DNA of 64,000 bases, from the NCBI GenBank assembly GCA_965267485.1, contig OZ254080.1, positions 1,798,001 to 1,862,000 of the forward strand, read 5' to 3'. Both the position numbers and the translations under genes were made by a program. The stretch comes from JANQJA01 sp965267485 (GTDB taxonomy: Bacteria; Pseudomonadota; Gammaproteobacteria; Pseudomonadales; Azotimanducaceae). Positions 8,673-18,174 of this stretch are shown here, piece after piece. The notes under the pieces are model-generated. The model was not told the origin of the DNA and made no database searches. It was given only the letters and a program-made list of their open reading frames with translations. Each line of letters starts with the position of its first letter. Within the stretch, counting starts at the first letter, position 1.

Positions 8673-11600
8673 GTGCGCCCTCCAAGCGTTGCAGAGAATG
8701 CCTTGATGAGCTCGCCGTCCGGGCGATCGGTAAAGACGCCCTGCCGGCTTGTGCTGCCATCGAGGCCCCGCAGGAAGAGATACGACGCGCCGCCGAAGTG
8801 GGTATCAAATTGATAGCCGGGCACGCGGGTCGTGAGGTAGCGATCGAGTGCCACGGAGTAGATGAGGTATTGCAGGTCATACAGGTGATGGGCGATCGCG
8901 GGCCCGAGCAGCGCCGGAAGATAGTCGTTGGCGCTGTCACCCAGATGATTCGACTTGTAGTCGACGAGGTAGAAGCGACCCCCGTGCTCGAAGACGAGGT
9001 CGATCATGCCCGTCATCATGCCGGACAGCGCGGCCACGTCGAGTTCCCGGTCGCGGCAGTAGCCGGCATCTCTCAGCAGGGCGAGCAGGTCACCGGCGGC
9101 ATTGACCGGAAAGTGAAACTCCATCTCGTCGAGGCGGCAGGCCGGGTCCACGTCGGCGAGCGCGAACCCGTCAATCTCTGAGGTCCTGATATCGTTGATC
9201 CAGTCGATCATGACCTGTCGCCAGGCATCGCGATCGCCGAGCAGCGAGACGCGGTCGAGGCACTGGTCGAGCAGGCTGAGCTGCTCGCGCGCATCGCGCG
9301 CGAAGTCGAGGTGTTCCATCAGCGTGTGAAGTGCCACGCCGACGCGCGGCCCGCGCGGAAATGAGAAGCGTGAGATTGAAGGTCCCGCCGTTGCCGATTC
9401 TTCCTCGTCGTCACCAAAGCCCGGCTGCGCATGGTGGGCGTCGCGCTCGGCGTCGCGCGTGATGAGTCTCGCGACCCCGGTGTAGGAATGCATGCGCCAC
9501 GTCGTGAGGATCGACGGCGGTGCTGGCGGGTGCCTGAGTGGTAACGCGCTGTCACGAGGAACGAACAGCGTCAGCGGAGCGTCGCCGATGGCTTCTGCCT
9601 CGAACAGTGGCGGCTGCCATCGTTCATTCAACTGTGCTGCCGTCATCAGGTTGCGGGGCGACTCCAGCAGTTTGCCAATGGCGGAACGATCCGCCGCGTT
9701 CTTGCCGAGGCCCGTGACACCCAGATAGCAATGGTGGCGGGCGCGCGTTATTGCAACGTACAGCAGGCGCATGTCTTCATCCTGCTGCTCTGCCTTTGCC
9801 TGCGCCTGACTGTTCTCGGATGCAGCAAGATCGAGGCGGGCACGGAAGCTGCCGTCCTCGAGCTCGTGAACCAGAACCGGTTCACGCTTGCTGGCAGAAG
9901 GCGCCGTGAAGCCGGCGACCGGAATCATGACCACCTCGTACTGAAGGCCCTTCGAGGCGTGCATGGTCACGATCTTGACGAGGTCACGATCGCTCTCGAG
10001 TCGAAGCTGGCGTTCATCAGCAGCAACGGTGTTCGCTTCACGCTTCTCTCGTGAGAACCATTTGAAGAGGCGATGCATCCCGGGGGCGACGGCGGCTCGC
10101 TGTTGCAGGATCTCCGTCAGGTGCCGAAGGTTTGTCAGCTGGCGGTCACCGTTCGGTGCGTTCATCCATTTGCGGGCAATGTCACGACGGTGCAGCAGCG
10201 TTGCGATCATCGTCGCGACATCCATGTCGTTCCAGAGCCGGTGGTACTCGCTGAATTCCTGCATCGTGTCGTGCTGGATGTCGAGATTCTCACTGAGCGC
10301 CAGAATGTCACTGGCCGTGCATTGCATCAGCCGGGTCGCGAGCGCGGCCTTGACGGCCGACAGGTTGTTGGGCTCCAGCACGGCGTGCAGGATGAGCCTC
10401 AGGTCATCGGCCGTATCGGTCAGAAAGACGCTCTCGAGCGTGACGTACACCGAGCGGATGTTCCGGCGAGCAAGCGCTGCCCTGGCCGCCTTCGCGTCGG
10501 TACCGCTTCTGACCAGAAACGCAATCTGTCCGGCGTGGATCGGCTTGCCATTGATGAGTGTCTCGCTGCTCAGCAGCTGACGGGTTCGCTCTGCCGCGTG
10601 GTCCATCGCGAGACGTCGCAGGGTCTCGGCGTTGCCGGCATCGTTTGGCAGAAAGCCAATGCTGATTGGCGGCAGTGTCTCTCCGTCGACTTCGATGGTC
10701 AGCTTGTCCGCAACCGGTGATGCCTTGACGGGCTCGAAGGGGATATCGTCGTCGTTGCCAAAAACGCCGGCCTTCGTGAACAGCGTATTGACGGCGTCGA
10801 CGAGCGGCGGCCGCGAGCGCCAGTTGGTATCGAGCGAGAAGTGGCTGGCAATCGCCCGCTTGGCGTTGATGTAGGTGAAGACATCAGCGCCGCGGAACTG
10901 GTAGATCGCCTGCTTGGGGTCGCCGATCAGGTAGAGCCCGATGCCGTGGTGCTGCCAGATGTCGGCGAAGATCTCCCACTGTACGTCATCGGTGTCCTGG
11001 AACTCGTCTACCATGGCAACGGGCCATCGCTGTGCGAGTTCTCTCGAGAGCCGGTCGCCCACCGGGCTCAGCTGCGCCTTTCTGACCTGGGTCAGCAGAT
11101 CGTCGAGCGTCAGTTCTGACTGCTCGACCTTGTACCGCTCGAGATTCTCCTTCAGGCGCGAGATGACCCGATGCCAGAGATCGGTTTCAATCTGGCGTCT
11201 CTGTGTGATGACGTCGTCGATGAGACCCGGAATGTCGCTCTTGGGGGTGGGGCCAGAATGTCTTCTGCTGGTGAGTTCGTCGGTGGACCAGACGCCGAGG
11301 TCCTCGAACTCAATGTCGTTCGATTCGCACCACGCGTCCATCAGGTCGAGTCGCGTCTGGATCTTCGTGTTCTTTGCGTAGCCTGCGCTGTCGAGCGCGG
11401 CCCGGAACGCCTCGCGTTCCTCACGCCAGGTGCGCTTCAGGCGTTCGAGCGTACCCGCTGCCGTTTGCTCGTCGATGCCTGCCGGCGAAGGGAAGTATTC
11501 GACCGTTGGCCGAAACAGAAACCCTTTTACCTGCTTCATCAACTTTTCGGGCGTCGCCCAGAGGTTGAGGGCAATCGCCTGATGCATGGGCGGGAGAGTG

Positions 11601-12103
11601 ATGATCTCGGAACGGAAACAGTCATGGACTGCCTGTTCGAGCAGCTCATCGCGATCGGCATCGAGCGACTGATCGAACAGTGCGCCGGTCTCAAACGCAT
11701 TATCCGACAGCACGCGCACGCAGAAGCCATGGATCGTGAAGATCGACGCCTCGTCCATCAGCTGCACTGCCGCGGTGAGCAGCCTGCTGTCGGACCGGGG
11801 GTCGTCGCTGTTCGCCAACAGCCAGCGAAGAAAATCATCGTTGCCGGCGTTACCTGCGGCGAATGCAGCGCGCGCCTCGTTGATCCGGTTGCGGATACGG
11901 TCGCGGAGTTCCTCGGTCGCAGCGACGGTGAAGGTCAGTACCAGGATCTCATTGACCGTCATCGGGCGCGTCAGCTGCTCGTCCCTGCCTAGAAGCAGGC
12001 GCAGGTAAAGGTTCGTGATCGTATACGTCTTGCCGGTGCCGGCACTTGCTTCAATGAGGTGCTGCCCGCACAGGGGGAACGTTTCGGGAATCAGCGGATT
12101 CAC
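8669..12103 (-). CDS. recB: Exodeoxyribonuclease V beta subunit RecB
   Basis: A 1144-residue protein combining a superfamily 1A helicase, the 3'-5' motor of RecBCD, with a C-terminal nuclease. Walker A is ASAGTGKTY at residues 19-27, Walker B in VAMVDEFQDTDD, and the motif following it is LIGDPKQAIYQFRGAD. The nuclease site near residues 1030-1050 has GMIDLVF and LVDYKSNH, the metal-binding Asp and Lys residues of the RecB family, all intact. RecB also loads RecA after Chi recognition. The start overlaps the recC stop by 4 nt and its own stop overlaps recD by 4 nt. E. coli RecB is about 1180 residues, so this is full length. Confidence 0.97.
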   Translation of the reverse strand: MNPLIPETFPLCGQHLIEASAGTGKTYTITNLYLRLLLGRDEQLTRPMTVNEILVLTFTVAATEELRDRIRNRINEARAAFAAGNAGNDDFLRWLLANSDDPRSDSRLLTAAVQLMDEASIFTIHGFCVRVLSDNAFETGALFDQSLDADRDELLEQAVHDCFRSEIITLPPMHQAIALNLWATPEKLMKQVKGFLFRPTVEYFPSPAGIDEQTAAGTLERLKRTWREEREAFRAALDSAGYAKNTKIQTRLDLMDAWCESNDIEFEDLGVWSTDELTSRRHSGPTPKSDIPGLIDDVITQRRQIETDLWHRVISRLKENLERYKVEQSELTLDDLLTQVRKAQLSPVGDRLSRELAQRWPVAMVDEFQDTDDVQWEIFADIWQHHGIGLYLIGDPKQAIYQFRGADVFTYINAKRAIASHFSLDTNWRSRPPLVDAVNTLFTKAGVFGNDDDIPFEPVKASPVADKLTIEVDGETLPPISIGFLPNDAGNAETLRRLAMDHAAERTRQLLSSETLINGKPIHAGQIAFLVRSGTDAKAARAALARRNIRSVYVTLESVFLTDTADDLRLILHAVLEPNNLSAVKAALATRLMQCTASDILALSENLDIQHDTMQEFSEYHRLWNDMDVATMIATLLHRRDIARKWMNAPNGDRQLTNLRHLTEILQQRAAVAPGMHRLFKWFSREKREANTVAADERQLRLESDRDLVKIVTMHASKGLQYEVVMIPVAGFTAPSASKREPVLVHELEDGSFRARLDLAASENSQAQAKAEQQDEDMRLLYVAITRARHHCYLGVTGLGKNAADRSAIGKLLESPRNLMTAAQLNERWQPPLFEAEAIGDAPLTLFVPRDSALPLRHPPAPPSILTTWRMHSYTGVARLITRDAERDAHHAQPGFGDDEEESATAGPSISRFSFPRGPRVGVALHTLMEHLDFARDAREQLSLLDQCLDRVSLLGDRDAWRQVMIDWINDIRTSEIDGFALADVDPACRLDEMEFHFPVNAAGDLLALLRDAGYCRDRELDVAALSGMMTGMIDLVFEHGGRFYLVDYKSNHLGDSANDYLPALLGPAIAHHLYDLQYLIYSVALDRYLTTRVPGYQFDTHFGGASYLFLRGLDGSTSRQGVFTDRPDGELIKAFSATLGGRT

Positions 12104-15100
12104 GACCAGTACTCCAGCAGCGGTTCGAAGACCCGGCGGGCAATGGCATCGAATCGATCATCGAATCCGTCCGGGAACTCGAAGAGACGGGCGTAGGCGG
12201 GATCGTTCTGCTCACAGCCGACGTTGAAGGGGTTGTCCCACTTGGCGATGGCTGCCTCGACAGCTGCCTGTCTGCCCTCATTGATCTTGCTGACCCACGC
12301 GAGACTCGTTTCGGGCACCAGCGGCAACGGCTGCCGCATACCCTCGTGGTAGAGCGCGGCGAGGTCCGTCAACAGCGACTCCGCCTGCCCGGCGTCGACG
12401 GGTGCGAGGGTGTCGATCTTCGCACTGTCGTTCCTGACCGAAATGAGGCACGTGGTCGTGGCGCGGCGAGTTGCATTGATGAACAGATGCGCGGTCCAGG
12501 CGGCAAGGACCTGACGCGCGTGAAGCGTGGCGGGCCGGTACTCGATCCGTGTGTCTCCGAACAGCCCGCTGACGTGCCCGTGAAGGGGGGCGCCACCCAC
12601 GAGCAGCGAGTCCTGCCAGGTCTCCTCTGTGTTGTCTCTCGCTGCCGACATCAGCGCGTCGAAGACGCTCGCAGCCCGGGCATGGGCACGATCGAACGCG
12701 GCCCGCCCGAGTGATCCTTCCATCAATGTGCCGCGAGCGACGGCCACGTCGAAGACGTCCTCTGCGTGCTCGCCGTTCAGCAGCGACGCGAGCAACTCCT
12801 CGGCCAGGCCGTATCGCTCGAGGCCGTCCTGCGAGAAAGGCTCGACATCCTCGAGTTCGACGTCCTCGACGCCGAGGTAGATGCCGAGCCGCTCACCGAG
12901 AAACGCGCGAGCGGGATGCCGGAAGAATCGCCCGAGTTGCTCGACCGTTTCCAGCTTCAGTTCAGGGTCATCGGGCAGCGGCGATGGCGCGAAGGACTCC
13001 GGCTCCACGGGTGCCGACAGTGCATCGAACCAGTCGGTGCGGTAGGTGACAAGCCCGGGTCTGGTTTCCCGGTAGTAGTCATCGCTGAAGGGCTGGAGCG
13101 GGTGCTCGGTGACAAAGTCGTGAGCGTAGATCTGCCCAAGGTAGTCGAGCAATTCTCCGACCAGGATGGACGCCGGCCGGTCCTTGTTGTCGCGTGCGCT
13201 CCTGCCCTGATAGCTGATGTAGAACGCATCCTCGGCCGAGAGCAGCGCTTCGAGAAAGAGGTATCGGTCGTCGTTGCGCTTTGAGCGGTCGCCGCGTTGG
13301 TGCGCGTCGCGCATCAGGTCGAACGAAGGAGGGCGATCTTCCCGGGGATACTCGCCGTCGTTCATGCCCAGCAGGCAGACCACGCGGAACGGAATCGACC
13401 GCATAGGCACCATGGTCGCGATCGTGACGCCGCCTGAGATGAAGCCCCTTGACTGCTGGCTCACCGTAAGCTGCTGATCCAGCCAGTATCGGAACAGTCG
13501 GGGCGTCAGCAGTTCGCTGAAGCCTGTTTCCGTGGTCTCGGTTTCAAGGCGGATGAGCAGATCGCGCACGGTCGCGAGTTCAATCTCTTCCTCAGGATCC
13601 GGTGCAAAGCACTGCTCGATGAGTTCGAGGACGATGTTGCGCCAGGCCGTCGCCGTCTGGCTCGAAGCCAGGCGGCTGCGGAATTCGCTGATCCTGGCAA
13701 TGAACTCGCAGAGCGTGCCGGCGATCTCGGCCTGCTGGCCATCGATCGTGAGTGGCACGATGGTGTCGTTCACGATGCCATCGGATTCTTCCATCGCAAA
13801 GCCGAGCAGCAGCCGGTCGAGTCCGAACCGCCAGGTGTTGGGCTCGGCGGATGGCACGTCCCATCGCGCGGCGCGGGACGTGCCGTCGAGTTCCCACCGG
13901 ATGTTGGCGTCGCGAATCCAGCGTGAGATGAGCTGCAGGTCGGAGTCTGTCAGGCCGAACTTCCGCATGATCGTGGGCACCTCGAGCAGGTCCATGATCT
14001 CGGTACTCGTGAGTCGCATGTCGGGCAGCGCGAGCAGTGTCCTGAGAGCGATCAATACCGGAGACTCTTCGGCGAGTGAGCGATCGGCGATGGTGTAGGG
14101 CAGCGTCTGGCGGGGGAAGACGGCTTCAACGAACGGTGCGTAGGCTGCCACGTCCGGTGTCATCACGATCACGTCAGCCGGCGTCAGGTCCGGGATGTGG
14201 TCGAACAGCCGTAACAGCTGGTCGTAGAGCACCTCCACCTCCCGCAGCCGGCTGTGGCACACATGCACCTGGATGCTGAGATCAATGGGGGCCACGGGCA
14301 CCGGTGTCGGGCGGGTGTCTTCGCCAAACTCACCGCCGAACGTGAGTCCGAGGATGTCGCGCTTCACGCCGTGCAGCGCCGAGTCTCCTTCCGGTTCCTC
14401 GAAGAAATCGCCTTCGGTGACGCCCTCGGTGTCGAGCAGCAGTTCCAGAAACTCCCGTCCCTGCTTGCCCCAACTCGACAGCAGTGGATTGCCGACGCTG
14501 AGATAGTCTTCATCGCTCAGCGACTCCTTGCCCAGCGCGACCTTGATCGAACGTCGCGCGCGCTCCCGTGTCGAGACGATATCGCCCCAGTAGTGCTCGC
14601 AGGGATTCAGCAGATAGAGGTCGACATCGATATGCGCGGCGATTGCCTGCAGCGTCTGCAGGTGAATCGGTGGCAGCGTGGAAAGACCCATGACTGAGAT
14701 CTGTCGCGGCACACCCGGGGGCAGTGTCTTGAGCGCCGCAAGGCGTTCCAGCAGCGCGGTGTGCAGCCGCGCCCGATGGTTCCGGCCCGCCAGCGCAGGG
14801 TCGGCCGTGACGCGCTGCCACAGCGACCGTTGCCAGCCGCCCGGTTCGCTCTCGCCATGATCCCAGCCATCGATCCATTCCGGGCGATAGATGAGGTACT
14901 GGTCGAACAGCGTCGCAATTTTCTCTCCGAGTTGCCAGGCGCGTACCTGCGGGTCTCCCGGACCGTCCAGAAACTGCCTGACGGCGTCGAACTCGTCAGT
15001 CTCACACTCGGGAAAGCGTTTCATCAGGTGCCAGGTGAGCCGCTCGATCGAGTAGGGCGACTCGGTGGGCAGGTCAAGGTCGGGCAGCAATGCCTGATAC

Positions 15101-15312
15101 AGGCGCCAGATCAGGTTGGCGGGCAAAATGCAGTCGATGTTCGCGGCGATGCCAAGGGTCTCGGCCTGGCGGATCTTCAGCCACTGGCCCATGCCGAAGC
15201 TCTGCACCACGACGGTCTGCGCCTCGAAAGGCCCCGGTTCGAGGTCGCGGGCGCGGTCGACGAAGGCGTCCGCGAGCCGGTGCATCGCGTTGGACTGGAT
15301 GAGCTGGAACAT
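12100..15312 (-). CDS. recC: Exodeoxyribonuclease V gamma subunit RecC
   Basis: A 1070-residue subunit that holds RecB and RecD together and reads Chi sites. The N-terminus (MFQLIQSNAMHRLADAF) and the stretches VVQSFGMGQWL, SVMGLSTLPP, VVCLLGMNDGEYPR and SYQGRSARDN are typical of RecC, a catalytically dead relative of SF1 helicases. The reading frame stays open far upstream to 16056, but that part is antisense to a CoA-transferase and is an artefact of codon phase. The true ATG at 15312 lies 7 nt after a minus-strand TACAAT, so the whole recCBD message may be leaderless. recC is divergent from the CoA-transferase. Confidence 0.96.
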   Translation of the reverse strand: MFQLIQSNAMHRLADAFVDRARDLEPGPFEAQTVVVQSFGMGQWLKIRQAETLGIAANIDCILPANLIWRLYQALLPDLDLPTESPYSIERLTWHLMKRFPECETDEFDAVRQFLDGPGDPQVRAWQLGEKIATLFDQYLIYRPEWIDGWDHGESEPGGWQRSLWQRVTADPALAGRNHRARLHTALLERLAALKTLPPGVPRQISVMGLSTLPPIHLQTLQAIAAHIDVDLYLLNPCEHYWGDIVSTRERARRSIKVALGKESLSDEDYLSVGNPLLSSWGKQGREFLELLLDTEGVTEGDFFEEPEGDSALHGVKRDILGLTFGGEFGEDTRPTPVPVAPIDLSIQVHVCHSRLREVEVLYDQLLRLFDHIPDLTPADVIVMTPDVAAYAPFVEAVFPRQTLPYTIADRSLAEESPVLIALRTLLALPDMRLTSTEIMDLLEVPTIMRKFGLTDSDLQLISRWIRDANIRWELDGTSRAARWDVPSAEPNTWRFGLDRLLLGFAMEESDGIVNDTIVPLTIDGQQAEIAGTLCEFIARISEFRSRLASSQTATAWRNIVLELIEQCFAPDPEEEIELATVRDLLIRLETETTETGFSELLTPRLFRYWLDQQLTVSQQSRGFISGGVTIATMVPMRSIPFRVVCLLGMNDGEYPREDRPPSFDLMRDAHQRGDRSKRNDDRYLFLEALLSAEDAFYISYQGRSARDNKDRPASILVGELLDYLGQIYAHDFVTEHPLQPFSDDYYRETRPGLVTYRTDWFDALSAPVEPESFAPSPLPDDPELKLETVEQLGRFFRHPARAFLGERLGIYLGVEDVELEDVEPFSQDGLERYGLAEELLASLLNGEHAEDVFDVAVARGTLMEGSLGRAAFDRAHARAASVFDALMSAARDNTEETWQDSLLVGGAPLHGHVSGLFGDTRIEYRPATLHARQVLAAWTAHLFINATRRATTTCLISVRNDSAKIDTLAPVDAGQAESLLTDLAALYHEGMRQPLPLVPETSLAWVSKINEGRQAAVEAAIAKWDNPFNVGCEQNDPAYARLFEFPDGFDDRFDAIARRVFEPLLEYWS

Positions 15313-15325
15313 TGAATGGATTGTA
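15313..15325 (-). promoter_or_regulatory. -10 element predicting a leaderless recCBD mRNA
   Basis: On the minus strand TACAAT (15325 to 15320) is followed by CCATTCA (7 nt) and ATG 15312. No Shine-Dalgarno is seen. A -35 is not clear. Confidence 0.6.
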
Positions 15326-15372
15326 GCAGCCGACGTATGCTCGAAATCCACTTTGCCGGTGAGGAGGGAGCA

Positions 15373-16572
15373 TTGGCACAGGCATTCTCGGGCGTACGCG
15401 TCCTCGATTTCACGCAGGTACTGGCCGGGCCCTTCGGCGTCATGCAGCTTGCGGTGCTCGGCGCTGACGTCATCAAGGTCGAACAACCGGGCACAGGCGA
15501 TCAGACGCGGGGACTCATGAGCGACCAGAACGACGGCATGGCGCCGTCGTTCCTCACCTGCAACGTCAACAAGCGCAGCATCGCGATCGACCTCAAGTCT
15601 GACGAAGGCAGGCGTCTTGCCCTGAAGCTTGCAGCGACCTGCGATGTCGTCGTCGAGAACTTCAAGGCTGGCGTCATCGGGCGGCTCGGGTTGGGTTACG
15701 ACGACATTCGCGAGGTGCGACCCGACGTCATCTTCTGTTCCGTGTCGGGCTATGGGCAGACCGGACCGAAAGCCGGGGTCGGTGCCTACGACGGCGCGAT
15801 CCAGGCGGCATCCGGGATGATGTCGCAGACCGGATTTCCGGAAACCGGGCCGACGCGGACCGGATACATGCCCGTGGACATGACCACCGCGCTCAACACG
15901 GCGCTCGCGATCTCCGCGGCCCTGTATCGTCGTCAGGTTACCGGCGAGGGTCAGTTCATCGACGTTGCCATGATGGATACCGCCATCGTGGCGCAGGCCG
16001 CACAGTTCAGCAATTACCTGAACAGTGGCCGGCTGATCGGACTGGGCGGCAATCACTCACCCACGGGCCAGCCGACGGCCGACGTCTTCCCGACCACTGA
16101 CGGCTACCTGCAGATCACCGCACTCCGCGACGCCCAGGTCGAGGCGCTGTTCGATGTGCTCGGACATCCGGAGCAGCTTGAGGACCCGGCATTTGCCGAC
16201 ATTCCTTCGCGGATTGGCAACGCCGAGACGGTCCGGACTTTCGTGGCTGACGCCATGCGCACGGAGCCGACAGCGCACTGGCTGGACGCGCTCGCGGCGC
16301 GGGGGGTTCCGGTTGCCGAGGTGCGAACGTTGCCCGAGGTCGTCCAGGACCCGCAACTCCGGACCCGCGAGGTGCTGGAGCGAATTCCGTCGCCTCTCGA
16401 CCCCGATGGCGAGATCACCATCGTCAAGGCCGGCTACCTGACTGATCGTGACGGGCCATCGGTTCGACGGGGGCCGCCGCGACTGGGCGAACACACAATC
16501 GAGATCCTGTCGGAACTCGGCATGCCGGACGAAGACGTAGAGCGACTCGCCGGGGCCGGGGTTATTGCCTGA
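15373..16572 (+). CDS. CaiB/BaiF-family (family III) CoA-transferase
   Basis: A 399-residue family III CoA-transferase, which moves CoA between carboxylic acids by a ping-pong route. The start is typical (FSGVRVLDFTQVLAGPFG), followed by LGADVIKVEQPGTGD, NVNKRSIAIDLKS and VVVENFKAGVIGRLGLGYD; the Asp expected to carry the acyl anhydride lies in the VDMTTALN / IDVAMMDTA region. I chose TTG 15373 because AGGAGG lies 5 nt upstream and family members start with MAQA-like residues; ATG 15316 and 15337 are in-frame alternatives. Substrate unknown; a second relative lies at 22565. Confidence 0.88.
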   Translation: MAQAFSGVRVLDFTQVLAGPFGVMQLAVLGADVIKVEQPGTGDQTRGLMSDQNDGMAPSFLTCNVNKRSIAIDLKSDEGRRLALKLAATCDVVVENFKAGVIGRLGLGYDDIREVRPDVIFCSVSGYGQTGPKAGVGAYDGAIQAASGMMSQTGFPETGPTRTGYMPVDMTTALNTALAISAALYRRQVTGEGQFIDVAMMDTAIVAQAAQFSNYLNSGRLIGLGGNHSPTGQPTADVFPTTDGYLQITALRDAQVEALFDVLGHPEQLEDPAFADIPSRIGNAETVRTFVADAMRTEPTAHWLDALAARGVPVAEVRTLPEVVQDPQLRTREVLERIPSPLDPDGEITIVKAGYLTDRDGPSVRRGPPRLGEHTIEILSELGMPDEDVERLAGAGVIA

Positions 16573-16614
16573 TGGCGCAGCATGGTAGGTTTGGAAAAAC
16601 GCGGGAGATCCAGG

Positions 16615-17358
16615 ATGGAAACATTTCGTTACGATGATGTGGACTTTGCGGTCCGGGACGACATCGGGGCGGCGCACCGCGCGTTCTGGCGCAAGCTGGC
16701 GGCACCGGGGAGTTTCTGGACCGGCGCCGAGCGGGTCGCCATTGCGCAGGAGACACGTAACGCGCTGACCTGCGCCTACTGCGCCGCGCGCAAGGAGGCG
16801 CTGTCGCCCTACACTTTCGAGGGCGAGCACGATCATGACGGCAGCCTGCCCGCGGCGGCCGTGGATGCGGTCCACCGGATCATCACCGACCAGGGCCGCA
16901 TCACGCGACGCTGGGTCGATGACATCGAACGCGAGGGGTTGTCACGAAACGCCTATGTGGAACTGGTCGGCATCGTCGTTTGCGTGTTCTCCATCGATGA
17001 GTTCAGCCGGGCGATCGGCAGTGCGGTCGAACCACTCCCGGCACCGGTCGATGGTGCGCCAGACGGTTATGTGCCTGCACATCTCGCGGACGACATCGGG
17101 TTTGTGCCGACGGTGCCCCCGGAAGGTGCGGTCGGCAACGAGGCCGACCTCTGGAAGCCGGGCCGCGCTGCTAACGTCATCCGCGCGCTGACGCTCGTAC
17201 CGGATGCGTTGCGGGACTGGCGTGCGCTCGCCGGGGCGCAGTATCTCAGCTTCGAGGGCATGGCGAACTTCGTGAAGGACGAAAACCGGTCAATAGATCG
17301 CATGCAGATGGAACTCGTGGCGGGCCGGGTCTCTGCCATCAATGAGTGCTTTTACTGA
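16615..17358 (+). CDS. AhpD-like / carboxymuconolactone decarboxylase-fold protein
   Basis: A 247-residue protein whose motif ALTCAYCAARKEAL resembles the AhpD active-site signature with two cysteines (CxxC). In classical AhpD a His follows three residues after the second Cys; here that position is Lys, so peroxidase activity may be altered. The C-terminal half (NFVKDENRSIDRMQMELVAGRVSAINECFY) also fits the all-helical fold. Members of this family act as peroxidases or thiol redox partners. GGGAGA lies about 7 nt before ATG 16615. A small companion ORF follows 18 bp downstream, and the PHA synthase genes come next. Confidence 0.7.
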   Translation: METFRYDDVDFAVRDDIGAAHRAFWRKLAAPGSFWTGAERVAIAQETRNALTCAYCAARKEALSPYTFEGEHDHDGSLPAAAVDAVHRIITDQGRITRRWVDDIEREGLSRNAYVELVGIVVCVFSIDEFSRAIGSAVEPLPAPVDGAPDGYVPAHLADDIGFVPTVPPEGAVGNEADLWKPGRAANVIRALTLVPDALRDWRALAGAQYLSFEGMANFVKDENRSIDRMQMELVAGRVSAINECFY

Positions 17359-17376
17359 ACCAACGCCCATGCATCG

Positions 17377-17736
17377 ATGCTCCGTGTGAGCGCGAAGACG
17401 ACAGGCACCGAGATTGACCTCCAGGGCATCAACGGGGATGCCGACAGTGCGGCAAGGGGGATTGCTTTCGGCCCTGAGCTGATGGCCCTCGCCGAGGGTC
17501 TGGCCGAGCGGGACGCCGACAAGCTCACGCGGGCGCGGGCCGCGCTTGTGGAGGCGGCCGGCACCGCCGTGATGGTCGATGCCGCCGGTGTTGCCGCGAA
17601 CTTTCAGCGAATGACGCGAATCGCCGACTCAATCGGCATCCCCGTCGACAATCTTGACGCCGAGGATGGCGTCGCCGTGCGCGAGGAACTCGGACTTGAA
17701 CGCTTTCAGAGTGCCCGAAACTCGCTGAATCGGTAG
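17377..17736 (+). CDS. Helical companion of the AhpD-like protein
   Basis: A 119-residue soluble, helix-rich protein beginning 18 bp after the AhpD-like gene. It has no cysteine. The stretch ANFQRMTRIADSIGIPVD looks like the C-terminal helices found in many AhpD-type proteins, so the two ORFs may be halves of one functional unit; this is inference. The N-terminus (MLRVSAKTTGTEIDL) has no signal peptide. No other family is recognised. Confidence 0.55.
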   Translation: MLRVSAKTTGTEIDLQGINGDADSAARGIAFGPELMALAEGLAERDADKLTRARAALVEAAGTAVMVDAAGVAANFQRMTRIADSIGIPVDNLDAEDGVAVREELGLERFQSARNSLNR

Positions 17737-17790
17737 CCGCTGTTGTGCGGATGACGTACCATCACCCGAAACAGCTTCCCGGAGGGCGTG

Positions 17791-18174
17791 ATGGCAGATG
17801 ACAAGCGGACGGACCCGTCCATCGTTTTCCAGGAATGGGTCACACAGTGGGAGCGTGCGTTCGACAAGTTCTCGAACGACGTGATGGGCACCGAGGAATT
17901 CTCCCGGTCGCTGAACCAGATGCAGAGCATGCAGCTCGAGTTGCAGCGAGCCTTCGGCGAACAGATGGCAAGACAGCTTGCCGCGTTCAACATGCCAAGC
18001 CGCGATGACGTCATGGAACTGGCCGAGACCGTTCGGGATATCGACCGCCGCCTCGCTCGCATCGAAACCGTACTTCGCAAGATGGAGCCGGCCGGCGACA
18101 ATGAGTCCGCGGTACGCCGGACATCGCCACCTCGCACGAAGAAACCACCGAAGCCGCAGGGAGAATCGTCATGA
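17791..18174 (+). CDS. Short PhaE/PhaR-like PHA synthase subunit
   Basis: A 127-residue hydrophilic protein rich in Gln, Glu and Met (SRSLNQMQSMQLELQRAFGEQMARQL), ending in a Pro/Lys tail. The stretch MPSRDDVMELAETVRDIDRRLARIE resembles the conserved C-terminal segment of PhaE, the partner that activates class III PHA synthase; usual PhaE is near 360 residues and PhaR near 200, so this would be a minimal version. GGAGG lies 5 nt before ATG 17791, and a TACCAT hexamer lies at 17757-17762. Its stop overlaps the phaC start by 4 nt, which strongly supports a joint role. Confidence 0.68.
   Translation: MADDKRTDPSIVFQEWVTQWERAFDKFSNDVMGTEEFSRSLNQMQSMQLELQRAFGEQMARQLAAFNMPSRDDVMELAETVRDIDRRLARIETVLRKMEPAGDNESAVRRTSPPRTKKPPKPQGESS

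Noticed and set aside
15313..16056. Long upstream extension of the recC frame
   Set aside because: It lies antisense to the CoA-transferase, has no RecC similarity, and a good start with a -10 lies at 15312.
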